DNA of 57,787 nucleotides. Source: Filobasidium wieringae. Lineage: Eukaryota; Basidiomycota; Tremellomycetes; Filobasidiales; Filobasidiaceae. Under the pieces are notes generated by a model that was given only the letters and a program-made list of their open reading frames with translations, had not been told where the DNA came from and did no database searches. Made by a program: the position numbers and the translations under genes. Where the stretch lies: the NCBI GenBank assembly GCA_001600055.1, contig BCIV01000028.1:1-57787 (forward strand). Direction: 5' to 3'. Shown here piece after piece: positions 1 through 12,298 of the stretch (the first letter of the stretch is position 1; each line of letters begins with the position of its first letter).

Positions 1-373
1 CGCACAGCCTCATCACATGCAATCGATCATCGCCTCAATTTGGCACGAGTTGGAAATGTCGAATGAAGAATCGACAGGACGGCACCAACGAGACAGACTG
101 TGCGGGATCACTTACCTCACACGAACCCGATGTGGGATCAGACGTTACGTACGATGACGGGCAGAGCGGGAATGCTACTCGCTTCACGAGTGGCGACTAC
201 TCGGAGATACAGGTATGAATTCGATGGCAGTATCGTGTTCGCCGTAGGAATCATGAAGGCCTTTTGTACTGGCGTTTTTCAACTCTGATCCGAGTGTAAC
301 ACAAGGCTGGTACAACTCTGTCTATTCACCGACCGTCCTCATCGGCCTCCGTCCGCCGGATCTGCCGCAACCT

Positions 374-877
374 TTGCCTACATCATGGGACGCCTTCTGG
401 CAGGACGGCAGATCGATCCCCGCTGCCGGATACCATCATCTTTCGATCCATCGTAAAAGTTTTACGTTCATCGACGACACCGTCGATACAGGATACGATA
501 TCACTGAGACATTGGTTACTCCGACAGCCGATCTTTCAGTATGTGCCGTCTCGACCATTGGATGTGCTATGACGGTTGCCATTGCATACAACGATATTCA
601 GCATTCAAGTGTTGTGCAACAATACCGCATGGGCAATAAATCGCTAGCCAGTGCTATCATCGCTTTGGCCAGCTTCCCGGTGATGCTAGGAAATATCACT
701 TGCGCATTCTGGGGATGGCAACGTGCTAAGGCTATGCACAGCTCTTGGGAGCTTCCCTCGATCGGCTTTTTCGAAGGTGAGCCCGAGAAGATTTGTGAAA
801 CACGCTCTGAAGTGAGCGATCATGACACGTCCTCGTTGTTACCAAGGCCTTGTACAGTCGCTTTCGGGACCGGCTAG
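374..877 (+). CDS. Partial multi-pass membrane protein-like reading frame
   Basis: A 167-codon open frame ends at 877. It has no good ATG (it opens on TTG), so its beginning must lie in an upstream exon or be lost. The translation has two hydrophobic stretches, roughly residues 55-72 and 90-115, separated by a polar loop with QQYRMGNKS, then a cytosolic-looking acidic tail. Near residue 37 is IDDTVDTGYDI, followed by the hydrophobic segments. That order reminds me of the large basidiomycete family of DUF6534-type transmembrane proteins of unknown role, but the match is from memory and weak. The 1-373 stretch holds only short frames and no start I would defend. It could be a decayed copy. Confidence 0.3.
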   Translation: MPTSWDAFWQDGRSIPAAGYHHLSIHRKSFTFIDDTVDTGYDITETLVTPTADLSVCAVSTIGCAMTVAIAYNDIQHSSVVQQYRMGNKSLASAIIALASFPVMLGNITCAFWGWQRAKAMHSSWELPSIGFFEGEPEKICETRSEVSDHDTSSLLPRPCTVAFGTG

Positions 878-1444
878 CGGTCGGTATCAGAAATTGGCAG
901 TGTTCAAATGAGAGGAAACACACGAATCGATGTCAATTGATCAGCCAAGAATGGTCATTCTCCCGACACTGTTGGTTGCAGTAAGAAGAGTCCGAGAATG
1001 TTTCGATTTGGCTTCGATTCGGTGGATCCTGAATAGTGAATGATACCGAGCGGCAATCTTCGTCGCGAATCAGCCTAACATTTCTTGTTACATGCATCAC
1101 GATCGAATGCAACTCTACAACTGCTGTATATAGCCCACGATCTTTTGCCTATCGTCGTTCCTTGCACGTCTAGTCCACGCAAGAAGAGCTGAGGGGGGTT
1201 GGAAAGTCCACAGTATCATCGGTATCCCTGGCCCCCGTATGACCATGACGGTCGTCGTGAAGGGAAAGCCCAGCGATACGATGCAGTAAATGGGTTCGAT
1301 TTAGCTCGATAATTCACGATTCCTAATGCTTGACATGTCTTTCCGACCGTACAACACGATCCTCTACCTGGTCGTGAACATATATCCACGATCATCGTCC
1401 CTCTTCATCACGCTCGTCCGACGACCCAACCCCTCCCAGCCCGA
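878..1444. other. Intergenic DNA, no gene seen
   Basis: There is no reading frame with coding character on either strand. It separates the plus-strand membrane-like frame from the 3' end of the minus-strand ABC gene and should contain that gene's 3' UTR and terminator. Confidence 0.5.
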
Positions 1445-3277
1445 TCAGGACGACTCGAACTCGACCTTGCCATCGTTCAACCTGAAAACCTTTCCATCCT
1501 CCCAAGGCACCTCGGATTCATAATGACTGACCACGACCACCGCCTGCTCCTGCTCCTGCCCCTCCTCCTCTTCCTTTCCCTTTCCTGGCTCGCGCATGGC
1601 AGTCCACTCTCGGTGCAAAAGATCCCTCGAAACCTCCCAAGCGCGCTCATCGATCGTCTGGCTGAATTCGTCCAGAACGAGCAGACGGGGGCGGGAGACG
1701 ATCGCACGGAGGAAGAGGAAGATGGCCTGTTGGTTGGCTGGGAAATGGGAAAAGTCGGAATCGTAGATCCGATCCAGTTTCGTGCGTTCCCGGTTCGGGT
1801 CCGAGCCCATGCCCATGCCCTCCCTGCCCGGTCGATTCCCAGTGGTAGTGGTAGAAGGGACCTCCAAGATCGGTTCGAACGGTTCCAAGACCTCTTTGAT
1901 CCTCGTTTGTTGCGCCCCTGTGAACGTCCTCCTGGAGAAAACCCCCTCGAACCCACTTCCGATCGCCTCCGCCACACTAAGTCCCATATTCCTCGGGAAC
2001 GCGGCGAAGATCTCGGGACTCGTATGCCCTATCATCCGTCTCAATCGTACGGTCGGTATCTCCCGTCTCGGTCTCCCGAAGAGTGACAAGTTTTGCGGGG
2101 GGAGGGAGTAGGAGCGGGGGTGATGACCGAGGAGGAGGGAGAGGATGGTCGTCTTTCCCGATCCGTTGGGGCCTTGGAGGTGGATCTTGTCCCCGGGGAA
2201 GATCGACCAGGAGACGTCTTGGAGGACCTACGAGTCGGGGGTTGTCGGTGGGGAAATTTCAGGGACAAAGGAGAGAAGGTGTGAAAGGGGGGGAGACTGA
2301 CCTTTTTCGGACCGTAGCTGATATCGACCGCTTGCATCTTGACCAACTCGTTCCCCTCCCTCGTCACGCTCCTCCCCACCCCATAGGTCCCTCTCCCCTT
2401 CCCCTTCCCCCCCACCTTAGCCTTAGCACCCTCTCGCTCTCTCCTCTGCCCAAACTCCTCCTTGGTGCCGGTCCAAACCACGCCCTCCCTGACCTCGACG
2501 ACCCTGCGCACCCAATCGAGCAACCCCAACTCCCCCTCCCCCCTGAGGACGACGAGCGGCTTCATCTCCCCCCTCTCCTCGACCTCGCCCAGCAGTCGCG
2601 CGATCTTGGCTCGGGAGCCGGGGTCTAGACCGGCAAACGGGTCGGTCAAGATCAACCCGGGGGAACGGGAGAGCAAGCCCGCGGTGATCCTGGCCCTTCT
2701 CGTCTGACCGCTACTGAGTCCGATCAGGGGTACGTCCAACAGCCGCTCCACGCCCAGTTGCTTAGCCATCTCGAGGATCGCCCGGTCCGTCTCCCCCGGT
2801 GCCGACTCTCTCAACGTCTGCATGAGCGTGACGGAATCTTCTTCCTGGAGGGAAGCGTACCTGGCCGTATAATCCGTGAACGCTCCATCGGGTGAGGGAC
2901 GGGAGAACATGAGGTGTCTGAACCCAGCGGGTCGGGTGGAGTGTTGTCTCTGGTGGAAGGAGAAGGGGAACGGGCCGGGCGGGGGGAGATGAGGTGTGAT
3001 GTTGTGTTTCCCTAGGATGGTCTGTCGCCATGGTCGACGCACGTTCAGCAATTCGATGGCACTCGAGTGGTAAAGGAGAACCCTGACTGACCTCGACGAA
3101 CCGGCGTCTACCATCCCCATCGCCGAGGACGACCATGCCCTGTCCCTCCCCGAACGCCCAATCCAACCCGCCCTCGCCGAATCGCAAGATAGGTTTCGCC
3201 TTGGAGATCACATCTCCCCTCTGGAAGACCTTTGTGTGCGGTGGGATGGAGATGAGTGGGAGGTGACGAGGGATCAT
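1445..3277 (-). CDS. Soluble twin-domain ABC ATPase (YDR061W/ModF-like)
   Basis: Three exons fit perfectly: 3277-3092, 3021-2302 and 2227-1445, with introns of 70 and 74 nt whose donors are GTCAGT. The 562-residue product has two nucleotide-binding domains and no membrane segments, as in the yeast YDR061W / bacterial ModF group of non-transport ABC proteins. Domain 2 has a canonical Walker A (GPNGSGKTT, about 321-329), Walker B with catalytic Glu (LLVLDE, 484-489) and switch His (SHYE, His about 537). Domain 1 has a clear signature LSSGQ (164-168) but a ruined P-loop (GDGDGRRRF, 52-60) and Pro in place of the catalytic Glu after LILTD (185-189). Domain 2 in turn has FPANQQ where its signature should be. 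The start at 3277 is the first Met close to the domain; an in-frame Met at 3406 would add 43 basic residues. Role unknown. Confidence 0.9.
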
Positions 3278-3420
3278 GATCGGTCGGGTGGTTGGTCGAT
3301 TGGTGGACGTGGCGGTGAATCGTGAGCGAGGTCGATCCGGTCGAGAGCGTTCGTTGTCATGGAGCGACTCGTGCTGGGATGCGTTATGCGTTCTCATGGC
3401 GAACATGCATTTCGAGCCCG

Positions 3421-3534
3421 CGTGTCAGGCGTGTGTGCAGCATCCGTGTCGCCATTGTGCTTCGAGATATCCCGCTCGTGCTGCGAACGTGCCAGGTCGT
3501 GCTGACTCGTGCAACACACGTGCACCAGTCATGT
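3421..3534. repeat. Helically phased CGTG array upstream of the ABC gene
   Basis: CGTG/CATG cores stand at about 3477, 3488, 3498, 3508, 3519 and 3530, i.e. every 10-11 bp, with diverged sequence between them (consensus near TCGTGCTGNN). Less regular cores extend back to 3421. The array lies immediately 5' of the minus-strand ABC ATPase start, so it may be part of its promoter. A relative of the arrays near 9.97, 18.9, 45.3 and 48.7 kb. Confidence 0.7.
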
Positions 3535-3545
3535 CCCTTTCGCGC

Positions 3546-6500
3546 AACCTCGTGATTCGCCCGTCCCGCGTCCATGCAGCAGAGGAGAAGACGGTCTACT
3601 CTCCCATCCAGCCCGACCTCATCACCAAAAGCTGAACCCTCGAGGGGACATCGAAGATCCCCATCGGACTTTGTACGAATATCCTGGACCCTTCATCAGC
3701 TCGTACATGACCCTCAATATCCAAAGCTCACAGGTCGCATCGAAGGCACAACCGGATCTACTGGGATCGAAGATTGTCCAGAGTGAAAGAGTCGAGTGAG
3801 TCGGTACATCCGCCCGATCCTGTTGGCGGAGTAGTATACCGTTCGAGCTCATTCGAGTCATGATCACAATGCAGGCTGGTTCATCAGAATGAACATACAC
3901 GATAAAAGACATTCATCACGTCCATCCCAACCTCGCTGGGAGGACGAACTCGATCGACAGCTTTGAACTGGGTACGGGTACGGCCAATCCTCATCCCCTG
4001 CCCAGTACCCTCATCCTCTATCGCTATCGCCCCCCCCCCACCCTCCTAAGACACACAAGACCCATCTCGAAATCCATTCCAAACTCAAGCCCTGACGCCC
4101 AAACGCCCGGTCGTGCTAATCGACCTATTCCTCACATCCATCAACCGCATCTCCTCCCTCACCTTCAGGCCCTCAAGCGGATCAACGGTTCTCGCCGGTC
4201 AGTTTGAGATCAATCAGGCTTGGACTGAGGGGTAGACGTACCCGCTTAGAACTCGCGAGATGGGATGGACCGGACGAATCAGCCGTACCTGAGCGGAGAG
4301 CTTTGGGGTACGTCTTTCCAGGACCAAGATCCAATTGTCTAACGTAGGAGGGACGGCTGGATCGACCATTTACTCCCAGGCAATTCCGCACGGCGAGGGG
4401 GTAGACGACGCTCGGACCCTTTTCCAGTGCCGGACGAACCTACCCTTCGTTCCCCCGAGGGACAAACGATTCAACCCCCAACCCCAGATGAATCCCGGTC
4501 CACCCTCTTCCAACCCATCACCGTCTTCCAGTCCATCCACCCCATCCTGGCCATCGCGGACCGGTCCATGTCCCGACCGCCCTCTCAATTCCAACCCCAG
4601 ACACTCCGCCTTGCGCCGTTCGATGGGACGGTCGGTCCGGACAAGATCGATGAGGACTTATCACCCATCCCTCGACCTGGATCGTCAGTGTTGGCCGTGC
4701 ATCGGTTCAGGGCCGGTCGGACTGAAGCGTCGGTCTTTGACATACTGCTCTAACTCCTCTCGGACTGGGATAGACGACCGGTTGGGGTTGAACGGGTAGA
4801 TACGATCGGGCAGTCAACTAGGCGTCGGGGGGTTTTCGGGTTGGGGTGGGTCGGAGGTCCGGCCTGGGCTGGGGGGTCGCTACGGAGACCGATATATCCG
4901 GGGAAAAGGGGATGACTGGGTTGGACCGGAATGGAAGAGGGGGCGGGGGTCGGGTGAGTACCAAAGACAGGTTGATGGGATGTGGACCGACGTATCGGGG
5001 TATATCACAAAGAGTGTGAGATCCCTCTAGCCATCGAAGAATAACGGCCAAAAGCGATCACACAGCCCCGGTCCTATCTCCGGGCTGATGACGAATAGAA
5101 CACCACACCACACCCCCCACCTCAAAGATCGCAACGGGGTCACAACGACGAGCGAGGAACCATGTCCGACCGATTTGAAACCCGGGACGACCGTCGTACA
5201 CGCCCTCCATACGCGTGACTGTGCGAAACGGCCCTGTCCCGACGGACTTTCAGCCGAATCCAGAGATCTAACCGAGCGCCAAAAGAGCGCCCCGAGAGTG
5301 ATCCGGCCCCGATCGCTACCAGGTGGATGAAGATCATGGGTAAGATCCGGGACGTTGTTGTTCCGTTCGAGCCGGGTTTCGGTGATGGTGCAAGGCTAGG
5401 GGGGGAAGATGAGTAAGGGATGAGCAGGGTATGCGCGTCCCGTCCAGAGTGAGTCAAAGGTCTCACCGGCAGAAGAGGGGACTAGAGGCGAGACCTGCCG
5501 ATCTCCGATCAACATCACCCAACCCGAGTTCCGGGATCGAACGGCTACGTATGCGTGCGTCATATAGAGGACGTCGTAACCATCCTACCCACCCCTGTGG
5601 AGACCATGAAGCGGGGCGATGAGATCGATCGAGTGATGCACTCGAGCGGTCTGGTCCTTGCGGCCGTATGAGGCAGCTACGTGGTTTCTCATGGATCCCT
5701 TATATCTCGTGTCGGGCCATATCTTGGACGTTGGATTAAGACCAGGCACTTTCCATCGTGACGGGGATCGCCCTCGGTCGCCGCTGTAAAGGACCAAGGC
5801 TATTGTCGCATCTGGCTTGGATGGTGTGTGATATCCCGGTAAGATCGATACCCCGTGTGTTTGAATGAGACTGGATTTTATTGTACAACAGAGAGCCGTA
5901 CGTCCAAGTAAACACTCCATCATCCAGCTGAAAGAATGCGCTTATGCAAAGGTGACTTACGTAAGAGGGCTTTCTGTGCTGTCTTGCAGTCAGTCACAGC
6001 CAGGTGATCAGCACCTCCCGCAAGAAACCCAGAGTATGTACAATGATCTCGGTCAAGTCAAATTATTGGGAGCGCTTGTCGATGTGTATTCGCATGGCAA
6101 AGGGATTCGTTGAAACCCGTTGATATCGACCTGAACGAGGGCCCTATACGTTTGGTTGGAAAGCATAAACGAGCACTCTGCTGATGTCAAATGTAAATGA
6201 TGTTCACTGGATCGTTGTCAGGACATCGCTCTGGTACGTCTCGTATTTGAGGTTCAAATGCTTCACGCTGCGTCGGATATACCAGCAGACTCCTCTGAAC
6301 AGGATCACTGGTCCGATTGACCGTGTGACCCTATTGCCTCGTCCATTGAGGGTTTTCTTGACGGCAGTTTATTCGATATCACCGAAAGTAGGCTCTGCTG
6401 GATCATGTATCGCGAAGGCGATACGGATGTTCAGAATCTCTGACCTCAGCAGGATTGGATTTACCTTGCGTTTCTGACCGATGTAGGCAGAGCTTCGTCT

Positions 6501-7203
6501 TTTCCCCTCTGATCCTATGTACCTCACCCCTCAAGGCGGCTATAAAGCCCTACGTACTTGATTTGATAAGATAATCAGCCGTTTTGACGTCGAGTGACCT
6601 TACAGAGGTAAGAATTCAATGAATCCGGTGGCAAAATCGCGCGTCGCCTTTGCAGTGTCGGTCAATTAGTGATGAACACACTCGTTAATGCCGGCAATGC
6701 CAGTGATTAGGGGTTTCAATCATTTTCTTCTTGCTTAAGGAGAGGGATGTCTTCCGTTACAGGTTTATCAGAACCTCAAAGCAGACCCCATAGTTTGGAT
6801 GGATCGACCTCGAATGGGTCGGACTCAAGTCTTACCAACTGACTGATCGTCGCGCCGCTCGATTTCAACATCTATGTACTAAGCGAGGATTGACAGCTGG
6901 ACAACCCTCTTGCAATTTCCTACTTTTCGTTCGCTTTCCTGTCAATTCGCATGTTGCTGTACAGCGAATCGAGTAGGAAAGTCAGATGCCGATTAACCCA
7001 AGCGTCAAGGTGGTTCGGGGTATGTACAGAACAAAGGATATCGCCCTTATCTAGAACTGGATTTCATTAATCTTTGCAGAAGTTGACTAGGCGGAGCCAG
7101 TTCACTATGGATCTAAAGGACACCCAGAACGAGTCATGCAGAGGGTCTACCGGGATGGATGCTTCATGTTTGTGCGATAACGACTTCATCAGTGGACTGT
7201 ATT
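3546..7203. other. Gene-poor region with only doubtful short frames
   Basis: Short frames exist on both strands (for example 4427-4753 plus, Pro/Ser-rich, and 5585-5923 minus), but none shows a recognisable domain, consistent splice sites or a convincing start. A run of nine C lies near 4028-4037, and a telomere-like C-rich fragment near 4090-4112. I see no RNA gene. It may contain decayed genes. Confidence 0.4.
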
Positions 7204-8070
7204 GAACTCCACAACTACCCTCAATACAATCGCTCAATCCAAAAATGCGCTTACGGTAGAGTCTTTATATCACTGTCCTGATCGGGAGCTATCCCTAGAC
7301 TGTACGGTTCTCGGTCCAGACTTGAGTTTCTCGACATCGGGGTCATTGGTATCGTTGACTAGCGAACGTGCAATCTCGGGGTCGTCATCCATATCTGGCT
7401 ACCTCACTTTTGATGAGTTGGGTGTAGATATTCTGTGCCTGAAGGTGTATAGGCAGGATTGCGGATGAACGACCACACGGTCTTACCTTGAGTGGTGTTC
7501 CAGCACAATTCATCCGCCTTTATCAGTGGTATGACGAACCCGCGGGCCAGCTCTTCAATCGTGTACAGACTGTGCGTGAGAAGTAGCAGTGTATGCGGGA
7601 GCAGACGTTACTTCAATCGGATAGCGCACGGGTTCCTCCTCTGTGAGGCCGTTCCCACCCCCGATCTGCCCTTAGGTGCGGTTACCAAAAGCCAGCTCGA
7701 GTCCGACCATTGACGCATTGATCTGGGAATTCGTAAACGGAACGATAATACCGGTAACAGTGAGGATTGTGCACATATGACAAACCAAAGCTTCAAGGTC
7801 ATGGTGGAGATCGACATCCAATTGGGGTGTAGTAGCGGCTGTGAGCAATCCATCAATACCCGCCATTTCTGCCTCTACCATGTACAGGGACCCAATACAT
7901 GCGACATAGATTTGCTTCACCGCCCAAGTCGTCCTTATCAACCCTTCAGCCGAGAATATCGGCAGTGTCCTGGTCCCTGTCGATGTCCTCCTCAGCTCCG
8001 AGTGTATGACCAGTCTGTAGAACAGACTATCCCTCATCAGGTCGACTACCTGCGTCTCGCCAAAGTTCAT
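7204..8070 (-). CDS. Possible spliced multi-pass membrane protein (C-terminal part)
   Basis: The minus strand carries a 132-codon open frame from 8070 whose first part reads RDSLFYRLVIHSELRRTSTG, then LIRTTW and hydrophobic segments. The pattern of a short hydrophobic loop followed by RTSTG recalls the C-terminal half of basidiomycete DUF6534-type membrane proteins. Candidate introns inside it begin GTGAAG and GTTTGT and end CACAG and CCCAG. Further down, around 7365-7240, a polar Asp/Ser-rich tail frame (MDDDPEIARS) follows another possible intron that starts GTAAGA near 7487. Exons do not join cleanly, so this is either a gene I cannot splice by eye or a decaying copy. The family call is from memory only. 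Confidence 0.25.
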
Positions 8071-9959
8071 GACTGAGAACGCTATCCAGTGATCACTCAG
8101 CTTGTCGAAGACTTATCGGCGGCGTCTTCGGGCGTCAAGGAACGCCACCACCTGGCGAGTGGTGTCCCTGAGATATGGGGGGAAGGTGGAAGTGGGGCTT
8201 ACCTGGTCCGATCGTATGATTCCCTTCAACTCGATCCCATAGACCCTAACCCGTAACGCTCAAAGCCCTAACACCCAAAGTCGAGACGCCCAAACACCCT
8301 CGCACAACCCTTACCAAAAATGAATATTTCCCAAACTCAGTCGGTCTGCCTATACGCAAGAAAAGCCCGTCCTCCCCTCTTGTAAACCCTGCATGATCGT
8401 TCCGAGCCGCTTCAACGAGTGTCCCGTTCTATAGAACCTGACCAGGATTTCTCGAGAACGACGATCGAGTGGGTCGATCTGATCTCGATCCGAGTCTCCG
8501 AGCCCGATCCAGTAGCCTGGATCAAATGACGAAGTCTACCCAGGAGATGCTCGCCCTGGAAGGAGTGCCTGGAGTAGTATCTTTTACGACTCTGACCTGA
8601 CGAGCGATAAAGCTCACGTCCAATCGGCGAGGAACCTCGATCCTTTCCATTCCCTCCAACAAGCCCATCGTACGGCTCCCACTGCCCCGTCCAGATACCC
8701 CCCATACGTCTGCTAGTACGATCGTAACGATGAAGTTTGAGTGAAGTGGTATCATCGAGGACGAACGGCTCTGCGGGTACGATTGGGAACCAGCGATAGG
8801 TCCATCCACCTCCACACCTCCGGCAGAGCTTGAAAGGGTGGGACGAAATACCGACGTGTTGGAATTCGTTGTATCTGGGCCAAGCATCTCGAACCGTCCT
8901 CGACAACTGTGCAAATCCCGATCGAGCGACAACCAGTACCATTGTCGTTGACCACCCCAAGTAAAACTCCCGATCGCCCGCCCCCCAGTGCTTCGCAGTT
9001 GAACACCCCCAAGAGGCACGCTGACTGATCAAGCCATGATCTCGAGAGTGAGCTCACCACTACCCTGGACTACGCGGTTGGCCGTCGGGGATGGATCGAG
9101 GGTGTTGGTCCTTGCTGATGATGAGTCTTGCCCCGTCATGAACGATTAGCGAGCGAGATGGGTCGAGGGGTCAAGGGTTCTTGCGTCATACAGATCGGTC
9201 TGATGGCTGGAGGTTTGGTTGGGTTCCTATATGCACATGGGGGAGGAAGACGATCAACGATCTCAAGTACCCATGGGGATCCACTCCTCGAGCCTTTGCT
9301 GTCTATCTCAACGGCACGGATAGGGCAGGAGGGAGGGGGGGGTGGTCTTCATCCATCCCGCCGTCGTCCATCAGGAAGTATCTGCTTGATCCCCGAAGCT
9401 TCCCCGTCCATCCAGACCGATCTCAATCCCGACCGATAGTCACATCGATCAGAACCCCGACCCATCCCTCCCTTCCAAATCAGACTCAAAACCGATGGAG
9501 CAGGAATCCCGAACTTACCTATTCCTCCTCCCCGCCCCTCCCTTTCTCGCTGAGACCGCTATCCCATTACCCCTGCCCGTTGTTCTTGACGGGCATTCCC
9601 AGTATCCCTTCGATTCTGTATCTCATGTCAGGAACCCATGTACCGGTGAGTAAAACAGGGGGGGAGATGGAGATGAAGAATCGGAGAATCGGAAGAAGAG
9701 GGTGTCGCTTCATCCAGTGTCAACAGAGAAAGAGCAGCTCGGCACGTCTGGGTAGATTGATACAATCCAGTCCTGGCATGGCTAAGAGGTGTGAATATTC
9801 GACTTGAACGACCTAGGGGGGGATGGAGGAGTCGAGATAAAAGCCGGAGTTGAGGAATTCGGGAGGGTGTTTGTGGGGTGATACTGATTACTGCGAAGAG
9901 CTGGGGGAAGGGTAAGGATGGTACTCGTAACCAGTTTGTACCAGCTATGTCGTGTAGAT
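8071..9959. other. Gene-poor region with an unassigned minus-strand frame
   Basis: The longest frame is 8412-9032 minus (206 codons), rich in Trp/Gly/Arg and without a family I recognise; overlapping frames in the other phases are similar in length, which argues against it. On the plus strand 9181-9807 is open but Pro/Ser-rich. Neither has clear splice junctions. I do not call a gene. Confidence 0.35.
8238..8330 (+). repeat. Degenerate telomere-like C-rich block
   Basis: Imperfect CCCTAACCC / CCCTAACACCC / CGTAACGCTC units on the plus strand, with the linker CAAAGCC that recurs in the later blocks. One of a series (10.9, 14.4, 17.1, 20.4-20.6 kb), all with the C-rich strand on plus. Confidence 0.7.
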
Positions 9960-10052
9960 CGTGTGCTGCACTCGTGCTGAACTCGTGTACCGCATGAACT
10001 CGGCCATATCGCTTTCGAGCTGCGGTCGTGCTGCAGCTGTACAGTCCCGTGT
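9960..10052. repeat. Phased CGTG array, 10 kb copy
   Basis: CGTG, CGAG and CATG cores near 9960, 9973, 9984, 9993, 10027 and 10048 continue the TCGTGCTG theme with roughly 10-13 bp steps. It is directly followed by a second kind of phased repeat at 10126. Confidence 0.55.
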
Positions 10053-10125
10053 TGTGCCGACTGAAGCCTCCTAAAAACGGCGAAGCCTTGAAAAAGGGGT
10101 GATACCTCCTCTGCGTTCGCTCGAG

Positions 10126-10183
10126 CACCCGGGTGCACCCGAGCGCATCTGGGTGCGGCTGCGTGTAGAGCACCTTGAGGTGT
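10126..10183. repeat. CACCCGGGTGC-type palindrome array (3 units)
   Basis: Units start at 10126 (perfect palindrome CACCCGGGTG), 10146 (CATCTGGGTGC) and 10171 (CACCTTGAGGTG), i.e. 20-25 bp apart. The same 11-bp core forms larger arrays at 29.5 and 38.3 kb. Confidence 0.65.
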
Positions 10184-11469
10184 ACCGCGGATCATACTCT
10201 ACAATCCAAACTCCACAATAGACGTCTGACTAGACTCGATCGCACAGTATACCGCAAAAACTCACTCAGCCATCCGTATGCTGTACGCTGTATCGTACAG
10301 TTCAACCTCACGCCTCTTCACGAAGCATCGTAGTACGATCACAACGACCGATTCTCCGGACCCCTTCGGATCGTTGGCCTTACTCTTTTGTGCTGGTATG
10401 AACCTCTGTCTGATCATCGGGTTCCTGGATTTCACTGATGATTTCTCTTCTCTTGTATCCCTGTCGGACGTCCCAATCTTTACTCTAATCGATCCCTTTT
10501 CCTATGACGGCTAAGCGAACCAACTATCAGTAAGGTGACGACCGGCCAGAGACGCTCAAGCTCGATCAAACGATCTCATCAACGATCCGACGTCCTTCAC
10601 CAAACCACAATATTCCCTGCTCAGCGAACCATGAACCACCACCGGTGATCGGAATAGATATGGTTCATCGTAAATGAAAGGGACGACGTCCAACCACATC
10701 CCACATCCTGATCAACGCAATCTCGGCTTGCTCTTCCACTCATTTGGGTGGGGACGATTCTATGTAAGCGTAGCAACGGCAGCAACCTGAACATCCCAGC
10801 CGGTGTATAAGTCAGGCACTTCACTCACAGAAGGCTCGCTCACCGCCAGCCAGCGAGGACTATACAACCAGGTCGAATGGACGGTAACCCCTAACCCTAA
10901 CGATCTAGCTCGGGGTCTGAACCCACCGATTTGTTGGGTATCGTTCATTCCCAAGTAAGCTCAACTCGTTCAGTACGGAACGGGGTACAGTACACCAATC
11001 CTCCCTTGGCTCATTCAAAAGGAAACTCCTCATCCAGCTCGTTCACCACAGACACTTCTCTGGTCGACCAAAAAATATCCCCTCCCTCGCTGAATCGTCC
11101 CCAGTTCGACCCAAATTGAAGGGCTGGTTCACTCGGATCCAGGGGCTGCGATCGCACACTCATCCTCGTAGACGGCCTCGCCATCTCGAGTCGAGATCCT
11201 GCTCAGGGACTGAGTTGTGGGTCGTACGGGACTAGAATTGACGCTGCATCCTGATGTCGCGTTGAGACCCCGGATTGCTCGACTTTTCCTGACAGGCTAT
11301 ATGATCGGGACCCCAAAAACCATCGTTCAACGGGGCGTAGACGGTTTGGACATTCCTCCCCCTCGTTCCCATACCCTTTTCTCTACCCGGCGCTCCTCAT
11401 TGATGGACGAGCTCGTCTCTACACTCCCGGTGGGTATGACCCAGGGTTCCAGGGCGGGGGACGATCGAT

Positions 11470-11557
11470 GAGCTATTACCCGGTCGAAGTTTCATCGCCA
11501 TATGTCCATTGTCGAGCTATTACCCGGTCGAAGCTTCATCGCCATATGTCCATCGTC
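11470..11557. repeat. 44-bp tandem duplication
   Basis: The block 11470-11513, beginning GAGCTATTACCCGGTCGAAG, is repeated at 11514-11557 with two differences (T/C at two places). Nothing coding depends on it. Confidence 0.85.
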
Positions 11558-12018
11558 TTACGTGCGGTCGGTAGGGCTTAGCCGGGTCATTGGAAGGTGT
11601 CCGAAGAGGCGTCATCGGATGGACCTACGAGGCCGTTCGTCCGACTGAACGATCGGCTTGGGTCATGGGACTGGGTGTTTGGTCGGTCAGGTCGCGCGAA
11701 CGCAGATGGCTGAGCTGATGATCACGTTAGTGCTGAGCTTCGTTGGTTCGATGTTGATGTGGCACCACGCCATGGTCCTGTATGGTTGTAACTTGAAAGT
11801 ATCAATGGGTATACGATGGGATTCCATCAGTCGAAACTCCTTTTCCCCTTCAGTTCAGTTGCCTGTGATCAAGCGTGTTGATCTGGATCTGCAGTCTGCC
11901 CGTCATTCCTCATTATGACGATATCCCACTTACCGAAATGATCGTCTAGTACGGACAACTGGGGACTCGTCCGCTGCATCGTCGCACGTATCACATGACG
12001 GCCGGGTTTGGGATAAAG

Positions 12019-12298
12019 GAGGTAGATAGCGCGAGTGGTCGAGCGGGACCTGCGTGATCTGATATATTCTATTCTTGCATGATCCCCTGCTTCATACAAC
12101 AGTCACTGCTATCTCTCTACCCTCTGTGAGCAAAGTGATACCTACAGCCTTGTGCGTGACTCGAGAGGAATTTAGTTTGGCAGAGTGAAGGTAGTCAGTG
12201 CCGCTCCTCGCGTTAGGGATGATCGAGGTAGATAGCGCGAAGGATCAAGCGGGACCTGCGTCATCTGATATCCTCTGCTGTTGCACAAGCTTCTGCGT
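12019..12298. repeat. Direct repeat pair of about 75 bp, 206 bp apart
   Basis: 12019-12094 and about 12225-12300 share GGTAGATAGCGCGA, then AGCGGGACCTGCGT, ATCTGATAT and a similar tail (TTGCAY followed by CTGC). Divergence is roughly a fifth of positions. Neither copy encodes anything evident; an old duplication or remains of a repeated element upstream of the tRNA gene. Confidence 0.7.

Noticed and set aside
1523..2086. 187-codon plus frame
   Set aside because: Antisense shadow of the second ABC domain, whose Walker motifs and splice sites are on the minus strand.
8412..9032. 206-codon minus frame
   Set aside because: Two other minus phases are also open over much of it; no domain or splice support.
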